A stretch of 55,132 nt of DNA from Planctomycetaceae bacterium (GCA_002726245.1 PBSM01000148.1:1-55132); one strand, 5' to 3'. Positions 8,689 to 19,800 are shown, counted from the first letter of the stretch. Notes: generated by a model not told the origin, from the letters alone. Made by a program: numbers and translations.

Positions 8689-11600
8689 ATGCGAACCACG
8701 CTGATGACCTTCCTGTTGGTCTTCGTTCCTCAAACGCTTTACGCCCAACTACCGGCCTCGCGCCTCGACAGTATCTTCCCTGCTGGCGCCCAGGCCGGGG
8801 CGACGGTTGAAGTAACGCTCGGGGGCGGCGATCTGGACGATGCCGCCGAGTTGCGTTTCTCACATCCGGGCATCACCGCGAAGCCGAAGATGACGGAGCC
8901 CACGCCCTTCAACAAAGAGCCACAGCCAGTCCCCAACCAGTTCATCGTCACTGCCGCCGGAAACGTTCCGGTCGGCACGTATGACGTGCGTGTCCGCGGC
9001 AAATACGGCCTCTCGAATCCGCGGACGTTTGATCTGAGCAATTTCGCGGAACTCACTGAAACCGAGCCGAACAACGAACTCGACGCAGCCACCGAGATCA
9101 CATTGCCGCTTACGGTCAATGGCCAAGTCAATGGTGCCTCGGATGTCGATGTGTATCGCTTCACCGCCCAAGCCGGCCAGCGAATCCTGCTAGATTGCCG
9201 CGCCCGGCGGATTGATTCGCTGCTTGACCCCGTGCTCAGCGTTTACGACGCGAAGGGCCGCGAGTTGGTGAACAACCGTGATGGCTACGCAAAGGAAGCG
9301 TTTATCGACTTCCAAGTTCCAGCAGCCGGCGACTACTATGTCCGTATCGCCGATGCGCTCTATCGCGGGAATGCGAACTATGTCTATCGACTCGCGATTG
9401 GCCCGATGCCTCACATCGATTACATCTTCCCGCCCGCGGGCCCCGCGGGCTCGAACAATCAATACACGCTCTACGGCCGCAACCTGCCCGGCGGTCAGCC
9501 GACCGAACTTGCAGTCGATGGCAATCAACTTCAGAAGCTAACGGTCAACGTCGCCCTACCGGGAGACCCCGCCAGCCATCCGCTGGTGAATGCCCGCATC
9601 GATCCGGAGCAGGCTTTCTTGGACACGGTCGAGTATCGCGTGCAGGGTCAGCCCATGCTCTCGAACACTGCCTGTGTCGGTATCGCGACAGCTCCGGTTG
9701 TCTTAGAAGTAGATACAAACAACACACCTGAACAGGCGCAGAAGCTCACGCCGCCGTGCGAAGTTGCCGGTCAGTTCTACCCGCAACACGATTACGATTG
9801 GTACTCGTTCGACGCCAAACAGGGCGATACTTACACGATCGAAGTCATCTCGCACCGTCTGGGCTTGCCGACCGACCCGCTGCTTGTCATTCAACAAATC
9901 ACCAAGAACGACAAGGACGAAGAGCAAGTGAAGGTCCTCGCGACTGCCGACGACATCGGCACTCGTGACCGAGCCCAGTTCGATACTCGCACCGTTGATG
10001 CTTCTTACAAGTTCGTGGCTCCCGTCGATGCGACTTATCGAGTCAACGTGCGAGACGGCTATAGCGCTCTCCGCAGCGACCCTCGGCTCGTTTATCGCCT
10101 CGCCATCCGCAAGCAGCAGCCTGACTTCCGACTCGTCGCCGTGCCGCGAGATCCTTGGGGCGGACTCGTGCTCCGCAAGGGAGACCGCACGACAATCGAT
10201 GTGCTTGCCGAGCGGCGAGATAACTTGGAGGAACCGATCGTCGTTTCGGTGACAGGACTGCCAGCCGGTGTCACCAGTTCCGAAGTCACTCTCGGACCTT
10301 CGATGAGTGTGGCAACGCTGGTGCTGACTGCCGCCGACAATGCTGCCCCCGCGATCGCGAACTTGCAGATCGTCGGTAAAGCTAAGATCGAAGGCCGCGA
10401 TGTCACTCGCGTTGCACGAGCCGGCACGACGAACATGTCGATGCGGATGCTGCAACCGAACCAAGCTCCGCCCAACAGTCTGCCAGCGCGAGTCAGCCGC
10501 CAAGTCGTCCTCTCCGTGACCGACGAAGCAACGCCTTTCGCCATGCAACTGAAGAACGACAAGGTCTGGGAGACGACTCGGGCAGGCATCCTCAAGATTC
10601 CGTACACTGCGGTTCACCGCAATAACTACAAGGGCCAAGTGCAATGTACGGTTGAAAACCTCCCGGCCAACATCAATCGGACAAACTTTAACATCGCCGC
10701 GGGCAACGCATCAGGCGAATTCCAGCTTACGCTCCGAAACAACACACCGGCCGGCATTTACACCCTGCACGCTGGAGCTTTCGTTGCCGCGTACTCTTAT
10801 GCCCGTAATCCGGAAGCTGCCGAAGCCGCCAAGAAACGCAAGGAAGAGATCGACAAGATCGCGGCGGACGCGGCGAAGGCGTCGAAAGATGCAGCGACGG
10901 CGAAACAGCAGGCCGACAAAGCTGCGACCGATACCGCGAACGCAGGCAAAGCCGCTGAGCAGAAGCAAGCTCAGGCGAAAAAAGCCGAGACCGATGCCGT
11001 TGCTGCTCAGAAGCAAGCCGACGAAGCTGCTGCAAAGGCCAAGGCTGCGGCGGCAGCGAAGCCGGACGATGCGAATTTGAAGAACGCCGTGACGGATGCG
11101 GAGAAAGTGGCGACCGATGCGGCGGCCAAAGTGAAAGCGGCGACCGAGGTAGCCGTTGCGGCAACCAAAGCCTTCGAAGAAGCACAAGTGAAGAGCAAAG
11201 AGGCCGCGGAGAAAAAGACCGCGGCCGACAAGGTGGCTGAAGAGGCGGCGGCGTTCGCCAAAGCTGCGGCTGACGAAAAGAAAGTCACTGACAAACGAGC
11301 GACCGACACAGCAAATGCTGCTAAAGCAAAGAACATCAATTACTGGACAGCATCGACCCCGATCACGATTAAGATCCACGAATATCCGATCACACTCGCC
11401 GCACTTCCCGAAGCAACCAGGCTCAAGCAAGGCGAGAAGACCGAGCTGCCTCTGACTATCACACGACTCGTCGAATACGCCGACCAAGTCAGCTTTACGG
11501 TCGTTCGCGGCGTGAGTGGCGTGTCGATCCAAAACGTGAACATTCCCAAAGGCCAGACGCAGATCAAGCTGCCGATTGCAGCCGCGGCAAACGCCGCACC

Positions 11601-11709
11601 CGGCAGTCAAGAAGTCACACTACGCGCCACGATGCGCGTCAACAACCAATCACTCACCTTCGATCAGCCGTTTACGTTGGAGATCGAGAAGGTGGAGGCG
11701 AAGAAGTAG
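8689..11709 (+). CDS. Exported PPC-domain protein with long Ala/Lys coiled-coil segment
   Basis: A 1006-residue protein with a signal peptide (cut near LYAQ, residue 20), a first domain resembling an IPT/TIG-type fold, then two bacterial pre-peptidase C-terminal (PPC) domains (ETEPNNELDAA... DVDVYRF, about 125-230; DTNNTPEQAQ... DYDWYSF, about 345-465). Residues about 704-883 are an almost pure Ala/Lys/Glu/Asp run such as KAAEQKQAQAKKAETDA, predicted to be a long helix or coiled coil, followed by a beta-rich C-terminal domain. No protease catalytic residues are seen. The next gene product has a similar Ala/Lys segment, suggesting the two may pair. The family function is unknown. Confidence 0.83.
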   Translation: MRTTLMTFLLVFVPQTLYAQLPASRLDSIFPAGAQAGATVEVTLGGGDLDDAAELRFSHPGITAKPKMTEPTPFNKEPQPVPNQFIVTAAGNVPVGTYDVRVRGKYGLSNPRTFDLSNFAELTETEPNNELDAATEITLPLTVNGQVNGASDVDVYRFTAQAGQRILLDCRARRIDSLLDPVLSVYDAKGRELVNNRDGYAKEAFIDFQVPAAGDYYVRIADALYRGNANYVYRLAIGPMPHIDYIFPPAGPAGSNNQYTLYGRNLPGGQPTELAVDGNQLQKLTVNVALPGDPASHPLVNARIDPEQAFLDTVEYRVQGQPMLSNTACVGIATAPVVLEVDTNNTPEQAQKLTPPCEVAGQFYPQHDYDWYSFDAKQGDTYTIEVISHRLGLPTDPLLVIQQITKNDKDEEQVKVLATADDIGTRDRAQFDTRTVDASYKFVAPVDATYRVNVRDGYSALRSDPRLVYRLAIRKQQPDFRLVAVPRDPWGGLVLRKGDRTTIDVLAERRDNLEEPIVVSVTGLPAGVTSSEVTLGPSMSVATLVLTAADNAAPAIANLQIVGKAKIEGRDVTRVARAGTTNMSMRMLQPNQAPPNSLPARVSRQVVLSVTDEATPFAMQLKNDKVWETTRAGILKIPYTAVHRNNYKGQVQCTVENLPANINRTNFNIAAGNASGEFQLTLRNNTPAGIYTLHAGAFVAAYSYARNPEAAEAAKKRKEEIDKIAADAAKASKDAATAKQQADKAATDTANAGKAAEQKQAQAKKAETDAVAAQKQADEAAAKAKAAAAAKPDDANLKNAVTDAEKVATDAAAKVKAATEVAVAATKAFEEAQVKSKEAAEKKTAADKVAEEAAAFAKAAADEKKVTDKRATDTANAAKAKNINYWTASTPITIKIHEYPITLAALPEATRLKQGEKTELPLTITRLVEYADQVSFTVVRGVSGVSIQNVNIPKGQTQIKLPIAAAANAAPGSQEVTLRATMRVNNQSLTFDQPFTLEIEKVEAKK

Positions 11710-11723
11710 GAATGAAGAGATAG

Positions 11724-11792
11724 GCCGCACGAATCAAGGAAAGAGCACGAATCACCGATCCCCATTCGTGCTCTCTCCTTAATTCGTGCGGT
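11724..11792. repeat. Long imperfect hairpin between PPC and PSD1-WD40 genes
   Basis: Arms 11724-11752 and 11764-11792 pair at 26 of 29 bases (GCCGCACGAAT... and ...ATTCGTGCGG) around an 11-base loop. It starts about 14 bases after the PPC gene stop. It could attenuate transcription into the next gene or stabilise the upstream mRNA. No T-run follows. Confidence 0.75.
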
Positions 11793-11825
11793 TCAATTTG
11801 ACAGAGATTAGCAGAGAGCTGGCCC

Positions 11826-14800
11826 ATGCGTCACCGTTTGGCTTTACACACTCGGTACTCAGTACTCGGCACCCAGCGTTCGTTCCCCCGGATTGTCACA
11901 TCGGTGCTCGCCGCACTTGTTGTGACGATGACGTTCTCTGCCCCGGCGACCGCGGAACCGATCGCGATCGCCCCGCTCGATCGAAACGACCCTATCGACT
12001 TCCAAAAGGAAATCGTTCCGATCTTGCAAAAGAAGTGCCTTGCTTGCCACAGCACGAGCGAGCAGCAAGGAGAACTGATCCTGGAAACGCCGCAGATGAT
12101 GCTGAAGGGCGGCGATACCGGTGCGTCGGTCGTAGCTGGAAAAGGTGCGGAGAGCTTGCTGTTGAAGCTTGCTTCGCATCAGGAAGAACCGTTCATGCCG
12201 CCGCTCGACAACGACGTTGGCGCGGCACCGCTAACGCCGCAAGAACTCGGCCTGATCAAGCTGTGGATCGACCAGGGAGCCCAAGGCAACTCGCAGAACG
12301 CAACGCTGTCTCCGACGAATTGGCGACCGCTGCCGCGCGGAGTGAATCCGATCTACACCGTCGCGGTGACGCCCGACGGACAGTATGCGGCGTGCAGTCG
12401 CGCGAACCAGATATTCATCTATCATGTTCCAACGGGACAGCTTGTCACACGACTGACCGATCCCGCCTTACAAGGCCGTGGCGGTGATCCGCGTCCGGGA
12501 ATCGCTCATCTCGATCTCGTCCAATCGCTGGCGTTCAATCGCGACGGTGATATGCTCGCTTCGGGTGGCTTCCGTAACGTCAAGCTCTGGCGTCGGCCGC
12601 GGGATGTCTTCCGGTTGAAACTCGACACGGCGAAAGAAGCCGTTACGGCAGTCGCGGTCAGCCTCGATCGCAAGACGCTCGCCGTCGGAGCTGATAGCGA
12701 GGTGAAACTCTGGGATTTGGCAAGCGGCAAACTCGTACGCACCCTCCAGGGACATGAGGCAGCCGTCACCAGTTTGCGGTTCGCCGCGGATGGGTCGCGC
12801 CTCTTCTCGTCGTCGCTCGACAAGACCGTGCGAGTCTGGTCGCTCGAGAGCGGCGAGCTGGTTGGCCGGTTTGATGGACCATCTGTGATCAATGCCATTG
12901 AATTGGTCGCGGCCAAGGACGCGGACGCCGAGTCACTGTTGGCGATCGGCGACGAAGAGAAGTTGGTTCGCATTTACAACACGCCGACGCTCCCCAAATT
13001 GCTACCAAACATTCCTGCCAAACCAACGGCCTTCGCGGCGACAGCCGATCGCAAGTTGATCGCCATCGGCAACGCGGAGGGTATGGTGCGAGTCGTCGAT
13101 CCTGCTGGCACGATCATCAAGGAATGGAAAGTCCCGGGCGCGCCAATCACTCACATTGTGTTTCATCCGCTGTCTACACCGCCAGAAGGTAACAACGCCG
13201 AGCTCGTTCCGATCATCGCCACTGCGGGAACGGATGGCGTTGTGCGGCTCTGGAATTACAAGACCGCTGAGGCGGCGGACGCATTCCACGGATCAAGGGT
13301 CGCACTCGTCTCGCTCGTTTTCCGCGCCGATGGCAAGCAACTGGTCAGCGGAGCTACGGATGGCGCGATCACGGTTTGGAATCTCGATCCCACGCTCAGT
13401 GAAGCCATCGACGGAACGATCGAGCAACCGGCGAGCGTTGTTGCGTTGAGCTCGGACGGCAAGCGACTGGCGACCGTTGGAGTCAGTTCAGGACGACCCG
13501 CGATTCTAGTCTTCGATCTGGCAGCGAAGAAGATCTCGCATACGCTACTCGGTCATGAAGCATCGATTCGCGCCCTCGCGTTCAGCGCCGATGGTGCGCG
13601 GCTCGTCTCTGGTGCGGCCGACAAATCGGCTCGCATTTGGGATCTGAACGACAGTAAGTTCCCGGAGCTTGTTCGATTCAACGGGCATGGTGGCGAAGTG
13701 ACCGCGGTTGCCTTCAATTCAAACGCAACGCAAGTCGTATCGGGTTCCGCGGACAAGACACTCAAGCTCTGGAATGCAATCGACGCCGTCGAGATCAAGG
13801 ACTTTGCCGGCCACGCTGGAGCGATCGTTGGCGTCGCATTCGACAGCGGGAACCAGCCTGTTTCGGCATCGGCCGACAAGACGATTCGAACGTGGAACGC
13901 AGGCAACGGCCAGCAAGTGCGAGCCATCACCGATCCCCAGCCACTTTCGAGTTTGGCGATCACTCGTGACCGGGCGCGCATCGCGGTTGCTGGTGCTGAC
14001 AAAGCGGTGCGAGTTTATCAACTCAACAACGGGCAGAAGCTTGCGTCTTTGGAAGGCCACACCTCGGCGGTCACAAGCCTCGCCTTCAGCGCGGATGGCA
14101 CACGACTCGTCTCGACGACAGCTACCGATGCGACGACGTGGGATGCAGTTTCCGGGCGGTTACTGGAGATCGTTCCGACCGATGGCTTGGCCTCAGCCGC
14201 TTACGTGACCGACGTGAACATGCTCGTGACGGTCACCGCTCAACAAGTCGAGCGGCGAGCGTTGCGGTTCGTGCGAGCCATGAATGGCCTGAAACAAGTG
14301 GTGACATCGTTGGCGTTCCATCCGAATGGGCAGGTTGTCTATGCGTCGTCACTCGACGGGACTTTGCGAGGCTTCAACGCGACGAATGGGCAGCAGACGT
14401 TCTCGGCGAATCACGGCGTTCCGATTCACGATGCTGCCCTCAGTCCGAACGGGCAGTTTCTCGTAAGCGCGGGCGAAGACAAAGTGATCAAAGTGTGGAA
14501 CTCGGCGAACGGCGCGGCGTCCGCACCGACTCCGCTACAAGGATTCACCGCGCCCCTCAGCTCGGTCGCATTTACGGCGGACGGAACTCGCGTGGTCGGT
14601 GGTTCGGCCGCGCCAACGAACGAAGTGTTGGCGTTCGAGTTTGCGACACGAACACTGGAACAAGGCTTCGTCGGACATACGGATGCGATCCAAGCGATTG
14701 TTGACTTGGAGGCCGACAGCTTTGCCACCTTGTCAGCCGATGGAAGTCTGCGAAGTTGGCCACTGCTGGCGGTTAAGAAACTCGCGGCCCACACTCAACC

Positions 14801-16757
14801 AGTGACTTCTCTGGCCGTCCTACCAACTGACCGCAAGCAACTCTTCTCAGCCAGCAAGGACGGGACGATCCGCCACTGGAATACCGAGACGGGGCAACAG
14901 ATCCGACAGTTCAATCATGGTGCCCCGATCCAGTCGATTGCCGTACGGCCAGACGGTCAACGGGTCGCCTCAGCCAGCAGCAACAACTCGGTGCGGTTGT
15001 GGAACGTGAACGGCCAGCAAATCGCAGAGATGCGAGGCGACTTGCGAGCCAAAACGGTTGTCACTCGGTTAACGCAGGACCAGACGGCAGCGACGGCAAA
15101 GCGAGACGCTGCGAAACAAGACTTCGAAGCCGCGGAAAAGGACTTGCCGGTAAAGACCGCAGCCGCGAAGACAACCGGCGATGCGTTGGCGGCGGCGAAC
15201 AAGGATACCGAAGCGAAGACCGCGGCTGTGAAGAAAGCGGACGAAGCGAAAGTCGCGGCCGAGAAAGTTGCGATCGAAGCGGCGGCGGCGGCACAGAAGG
15301 CGGCGTTGGCGAAATTCGAAGCTGATCGCTTGGCTGCCGAGACTGCAAAGTTGACAACGCTCGCCGCCGCCAGGGCTCAACGATTCGCGACGCTTCTTCA
15401 GCAGTCACCCAACGACCAGGGACTGGCTGCCGCGAAAGCGGAGGCGGACAAAGAGGCTGTGGCGGCGAAGACTAAGGCCGATGCAGCCAAAGCGGCTCAA
15501 GCAGCTCCGGCGAAAGCGGTGACCGACACAACCAAAGCCGCAACCGATGCAGCGGCCAAGGTCACCGCGACGCAGAAACCTTACAACGATGTGATGGCCG
15601 CTTTGCGTCCTGCTCTGGCGACGCAGAAGACAGCTTCGCAATTGAGCGCCATCGCGGCCCGTGAATTGGAAACGGCGACGGCGCGCGTTCCAATGGCCAA
15701 GGCAAAGCTGACGGCCAACGAGGCAGCTCTCGTTGCCGCACAAAAGACCGTCGAAGAAGCGAAGAAAGCCGCGACCGCGACCGAACAACCTTTGCACGCC
15801 GTGGCGTTCTCGCCCGATGGCCGGCAGCTCGTTACCGGGGGCGATTTCCCGGTTGTACACAATTGGGACGCGGAATCCGGTGCGGCGACGGCCAGCTATG
15901 TTGGTCATCAAGGAGCCGTGCGGTGCCTGGCCTTTGTGTCTGACAACGAGCTGATCAGCGGATCGGCTGACAAGTCGGCACTGGCCTGGGAGCTGAACTC
16001 GGGTTGGGAATTGGCGCGAACGATCGGCGATGTCAAAGATCCGTCGCAGCTTGTGAATCGCGTGTTAGCTCTCGATTTCAACCGCGACGGAACGCAATTA
16101 GCCACCGGCAGCGGTGAGCCGTCGCGCAGCGGCAAGGTCAAGATCTGGAACGTCGCGGATGGGGCATTAATTCGAGCGATTGAAAGCGCTCACGACGATA
16201 CGGTGCATGGCGTGCGTTTTTCCCCCGACATGAAGCTGATCGCGTCGTGTGGTGCCGACAAGTACGTGCGAACATTCGATCTGGCGACCGGTGAAGCCGT
16301 ACGTCGCTTCGAAGGACATACGCATCATGTGTTGAGCGTCTCTTGGCAAGGCAACGGGCAAGTGCTGGCAAGTGCCGGCGCGGACAAGGTCGTCAAGATT
16401 TGGAACGCCAACACGGGCGATCAGACTCGCACGATTGCCGGCTTCAACAAGCAAGTCACTTCGCTGCGGTTTATCGGCGACACGCCCGACATCGCATCGA
16501 CGTCAGGCGATCGAATTGTCCGTTTCATTCGATCGACGAATGGCGGGACCGTGCGGAACTTTGGCGGCGCCGCTGACTTCATGCACAGTGTCGACGTCAC
16601 CCCGGATGGAGCAGTGTTAGTGGCAGGTGGGCACGATAGCGTGCTGCGGATTTGGAACGGTACCAACGGCCAGGTGTTGAAGAATATCGAGCCACCGCAA
16701 CCGGAAGAGACGGCAGACGCGGCGAAGCAAGGAGGCGAGCAGGTCGCTGAGAAATAG
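11826..16757 (+). CDS. PSD1 cytochrome c fused to 28 WD40 blades with an Ala/Lys coiled coil
   Basis: A 1643-residue exported protein. The signal hydrophobic core is about residues 24-40. A PSD1 planctomycete cytochrome domain follows with heme motif CLACH at 71-75 and a downstream MPP (about 125) that could supply the axial methionine. By eye I count 21 WD40 blades to about residue 1065, then an Ala/Lys/Glu-rich helical segment (about 1068-1318), then seven more blades (about 1319-1620): four seven-bladed propellers with the helix between the third and fourth. The product is probably an extracytoplasmic heme-bearing scaffold. Residues 9-17 come from a short tandem repeat in the DNA. It follows the PPC gene after a hairpin. 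Confidence 0.86.
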   Translation: MRHRLALHTRYSVLGTQRSFPRIVTSVLAALVVTMTFSAPATAEPIAIAPLDRNDPIDFQKEIVPILQKKCLACHSTSEQQGELILETPQMMLKGGDTGASVVAGKGAESLLLKLASHQEEPFMPPLDNDVGAAPLTPQELGLIKLWIDQGAQGNSQNATLSPTNWRPLPRGVNPIYTVAVTPDGQYAACSRANQIFIYHVPTGQLVTRLTDPALQGRGGDPRPGIAHLDLVQSLAFNRDGDMLASGGFRNVKLWRRPRDVFRLKLDTAKEAVTAVAVSLDRKTLAVGADSEVKLWDLASGKLVRTLQGHEAAVTSLRFAADGSRLFSSSLDKTVRVWSLESGELVGRFDGPSVINAIELVAAKDADAESLLAIGDEEKLVRIYNTPTLPKLLPNIPAKPTAFAATADRKLIAIGNAEGMVRVVDPAGTIIKEWKVPGAPITHIVFHPLSTPPEGNNAELVPIIATAGTDGVVRLWNYKTAEAADAFHGSRVALVSLVFRADGKQLVSGATDGAITVWNLDPTLSEAIDGTIEQPASVVALSSDGKRLATVGVSSGRPAILVFDLAAKKISHTLLGHEASIRALAFSADGARLVSGAADKSARIWDLNDSKFPELVRFNGHGGEVTAVAFNSNATQVVSGSADKTLKLWNAIDAVEIKDFAGHAGAIVGVAFDSGNQPVSASADKTIRTWNAGNGQQVRAITDPQPLSSLAITRDRARIAVAGADKAVRVYQLNNGQKLASLEGHTSAVTSLAFSADGTRLVSTTATDATTWDAVSGRLLEIVPTDGLASAAYVTDVNMLVTVTAQQVERRALRFVRAMNGLKQVVTSLAFHPNGQVVYASSLDGTLRGFNATNGQQTFSANHGVPIHDAALSPNGQFLVSAGEDKVIKVWNSANGAASAPTPLQGFTAPLSSVAFTADGTRVVGGSAAPTNEVLAFEFATRTLEQGFVGHTDAIQAIVDLEADSFATLSADGSLRSWPLLAVKKLAAHTQPVTSLAVLPTDRKQLFSASKDGTIRHWNTETGQQIRQFNHGAPIQSIAVRPDGQRVASASSNNSVRLWNVNGQQIAEMRGDLRAKTVVTRLTQDQTAATAKRDAAKQDFEAAEKDLPVKTAAAKTTGDALAAANKDTEAKTAAVKKADEAKVAAEKVAIEAAAAAQKAALAKFEADRLAAETAKLTTLAAARAQRFATLLQQSPNDQGLAAAKAEADKEAVAAKTKADAAKAAQAAPAKAVTDTTKAATDAAAKVTATQKPYNDVMAALRPALATQKTASQLSAIAARELETATARVPMAKAKLTANEAALVAAQKTVEEAKKAATATEQPLHAVAFSPDGRQLVTGGDFPVVHNWDAESGAATASYVGHQGAVRCLAFVSDNELISGSADKSALAWELNSGWELARTIGDVKDPSQLVNRVLALDFNRDGTQLATGSGEPSRSGKVKIWNVADGALIRAIESAHDDTVHGVRFSPDMKLIASCGADKYVRTFDLATGEAVRRFEGHTHHVLSVSWQGNGQVLASAGADKVVKIWNANTGDQTRTIAGFNKQVTSLRFIGDTPDIASTSGDRIVRFIRSTNGGTVRNFGGAADFMHSVDVTPDGAVLVAGGHDSVLRIWNGTNGQVLKNIEPPQPEETADAAKQGGEQVAEK
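11848..11878. repeat. ACTCGGTACTCAG short tandem repeat, translated
   Basis: Overlapping copies of a GTACTCAG/GTACTCGG unit, related to the longer tract at 50185-50258. It lies in codons 8-18 of the PSD1-WD40 gene and encodes TRYSVLGTQ just before the signal-peptide core. Confidence 0.65.
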
Positions 16758-16762
16758 CCTTT

Positions 16763-16835
16763 CGTTTAACCGCAAGCCGGAGGCGTGCGCTTCAAAGAGC
16801 CTCGCGACGCGCATGCCTCCGGCTTGCGGTTAAAC
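16763..16835. repeat. Family B palindrome between WD40 genes
   Basis: Arms CGTTTAACCGCAAGCCGG... (16763-16793) and its inverted partner (16809-16835), with one mismatch, fill most of the 118-base gap between the two longest WD40 genes. It begins only six bases after the upstream stop codon. Confidence 0.85.
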
Positions 16836-16875
16836 AACGTATCATCCTGATCCTCACTTCCATAGAGCTTTCATC

Positions 16876-19800
16876 ATGTCATCACGCTTGTTGCTACGCC
16901 GAGTTCTCTGCTGCGCCGTAGTCTTCTTATTACTCGCGTTGCCGCTGGCCGCTCAGCAACCGCCTAAGCCGCTCACCGGCCACACCGACGCGGTCACGAG
17001 CGTTGCTTATACGCCGGACGGCAAGATCATCGCGACATCGAGCTTAGATCGCACGATCAAACTGTGGAGCGCAGCGACCGGTGGCGAGTTGCGAACACTT
17101 ACGGGGCACGAAGGTCAAGCTCTGTCGCTCGCGATCAGTGCCGATGGTCGCTCACTGGTTTCAGGCTCCCGTGACAATACAGTCAAGCTATGGGACGTCT
17201 TTATTCCTGATCCGATCAAGCAGACGCCTGCGCACGAGCAACCATTGACGGAGATCCTGGTCACCAAAGACGGCGAGTGGCTTGTCTCGGGCGGGGCCGA
17301 CAACGCCGTGAAGATCTGGCAGCGAACGGATGACAAGCTGTTGCAAGATCTCAAAGCTCATGCTGCTGCCGTGACGCGAGTCGATCTTCGTGCCGATAAG
17401 AGCCAGCTTGCCAGCGCCGACGCGCTGGGACGGGTCATTATTTGGAATCCACAGGACGGAACATCACTTGGCGAGATCGGAGCTCATGCGACCGGAGTTA
17501 CCGGAGTCGCGTTTCATCCCACGGCTCAAACGCTGTTTAGCACGGGAGCCGCGGGCTTGCTAAAGACGTGGCAATGGCCTTTGGTATCGCCGAAATCGCT
17601 GGCAGGAATCGCGGGGCCGCTCAGTGTGGTTGGGATTTCACGCGACGGGAAGCTTTCGTTGACAGGTGGCGAAGACAAAGTGATCCGCGTCTACGATTCA
17701 ACTTCGGGCCTGGTGGTGCGGACGCTCGTGGGACTGACCGCCGGCGTCACCGCACTCGCCATCAGCAACGATGCTAGTCTTAGTGTCGCGGCGGATGCGA
17801 CCGGAACGATTCGGATATGGAGTGCGGCTGATGGCAAGGACTTGGGGCAGTTGCTTGGTCACGCAGGGCCTGTTCGTTCAGTCTCGATCCATCCACAGAA
17901 GCAACAGATCCTCTCGGCTGGTGACGATGGAACGCTGCGGCTGTGGCGTTTGCCGATCGCTGCGACTCCGGTTGCCGGGCATACGATGCCTGTTACCGCA
18001 ACGGCGATCAGCGCGAACGGGAAGATTCTCGCAACCGCTTCACAAGACAAATCAGTTCGTCTTTCCAATCCGACCAACGGAGCCGCGATCCGAGCGCTCG
18101 CTGGTCATACTCAGGCAACGACCTCCGTCGTGATCCGTCCTGATAGTGTGCAAATTGCTAGTGGCGACGAAGCAGGCGAGATCCGTTTGTGGAACGCCAA
18201 CGGAACGGCCGAAGGCGTGTTGCTCGGTCATGCCGGAGCTGTGAAGGGATTGGTTTACGCTCCTCAAGGCACAACTCTGGTTTCGACCGGCGCGGATGGA
18301 GCGCTGCGCTGGTGGCAGTTGCCAATCGTCCCGCCGAAGACGCTTCCCGCTGCCGGCGACGTCGTGAACGCTGTCAGCTTGTCCAAGGACGGGAAACTCG
18401 CGGCATCCGCCAGCAATGACAAGGTTGTGCGCGTGTACGACATTGCGTCTGGCCAAGTGACGAAGCAACTGAGCGGTCTGGCGGGAGCTGTTCGCTCGGT
18501 CGCCTTTAGCGCCGATGCTTCGCTCGTTGCCGCGGCGGACGATCAGGGCGCGATCAAGATTTGGGTGATGGCGGACGGAGCCAACCGCGTCACGTTTACG
18601 GGACATGCCGGTGCCGTGTTGGGTCTGGCCTTTCATCCGGGAGGACAACAGCTTGCATCGTGTGGTGCCGACGGAACCGTTCGGCTGTGGCGAGCGAGCC
18701 TGACGCAAGCACAACTTGACGGCGGTGAGGAACCGGTTGAGCGGACCTTCGCGGGCCACGCCGGAGTGGTTAACGATGTTCTGTTTGCACCGAATGGCAA
18801 CTGGCTGGTTACCGGTGGCGCTGACAAAACGATTCGCGTGTGGCAGACAGCCGACGGGAAACAGCTTGCGACGTTGGCCGGATCGACTGCCGCGGTCACT
18901 TCGCTCGCGATCAGCACGGACGCCAAGCGGCTTGCCGCAGGCAGCGCTGACAAACAGGCTCGCACTTGGGTGCTGCCGCCCGCTCCAACAGGCAGCATTG
19001 CGGCGGAGAAACCATTCGTTCACGCCGTTAATCTTCAAGGTGTGGGCGTGAGCGCAGACGGAACGCGGGTAGCGACAGCATGTGCTGACAACTTCGTGCG
19101 TGTTTGGGACGTCGCGAGCGGCCGTGAGTTGGAACGATTCGCCGGGCATCAAGCCGCGGCAACGGACGTCGCGTTTGCTCCCGATAACAAGACGCTGGTT
19201 TCCAGCAGCGCAGACAAGTCGCTGCGTGTTTGGACTTTGGCGGCGTCGCGAGTTGTTGTCGCCGCCGAAGCGAGCGTGAATGCGCTTGCGATCACCGCGG
19301 ATGGCAGCCAACTCGTCGCAGCGTCGGCCGACAAGCTTGTGAAGACCTGGGATTTCAACACCGGTGCAGCCAAGCAATCGTTGGCTGGTAGCACTGGCGA
19401 GTTGCATGCGCTGGCTATCCGCAAAGACTCAACACAGATCGCGGCAGGAGGCGCTGACAAACAGATCTATCTTTGGAACGTGACCAACGGGCAAGCTGCG
19501 GCGACTGCCGAGAAGTTCGAGACGCCCAGCGTCGTTCACAGCCTGCGCTACAACGCGGACGGAACTAAAGTGGCCGCCGGCGGTGACAAGAATACGCGCG
19601 TCTATGATGCCGCGAGCAAGACATTGCTCGAACAAGTGCCATCGGAAGCCGCGGTGCAGAGTGTTGATTGGCTCGCCGATGGCCTGTCACTTGCGATCGC
19701 GGAGGGCAACGTACCATCCTTACGACCGCTCGCGTTTCAACGATTACTCACGGGGCATGCGGGCGCGGTGAGCAGTGTTGTCTTTGCACCGAATGGGACA

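Noticed and set aside
10711..11610. Minus-strand frame rich in Arg, Gly and Cys opposite the Ala/Lys coiled coil
   Set aside because: It is the reverse translation of repetitive Ala/Lys codons and not a protein-like sequence.
18052..19407. Long open frame (451 codons) on the minus strand within the 35-blade WD40 gene
   Set aside because: It is antisense to a clear WD40 coding sequence and shows no domain; long shadow frames are expected from GC-rich, repetitive codons.
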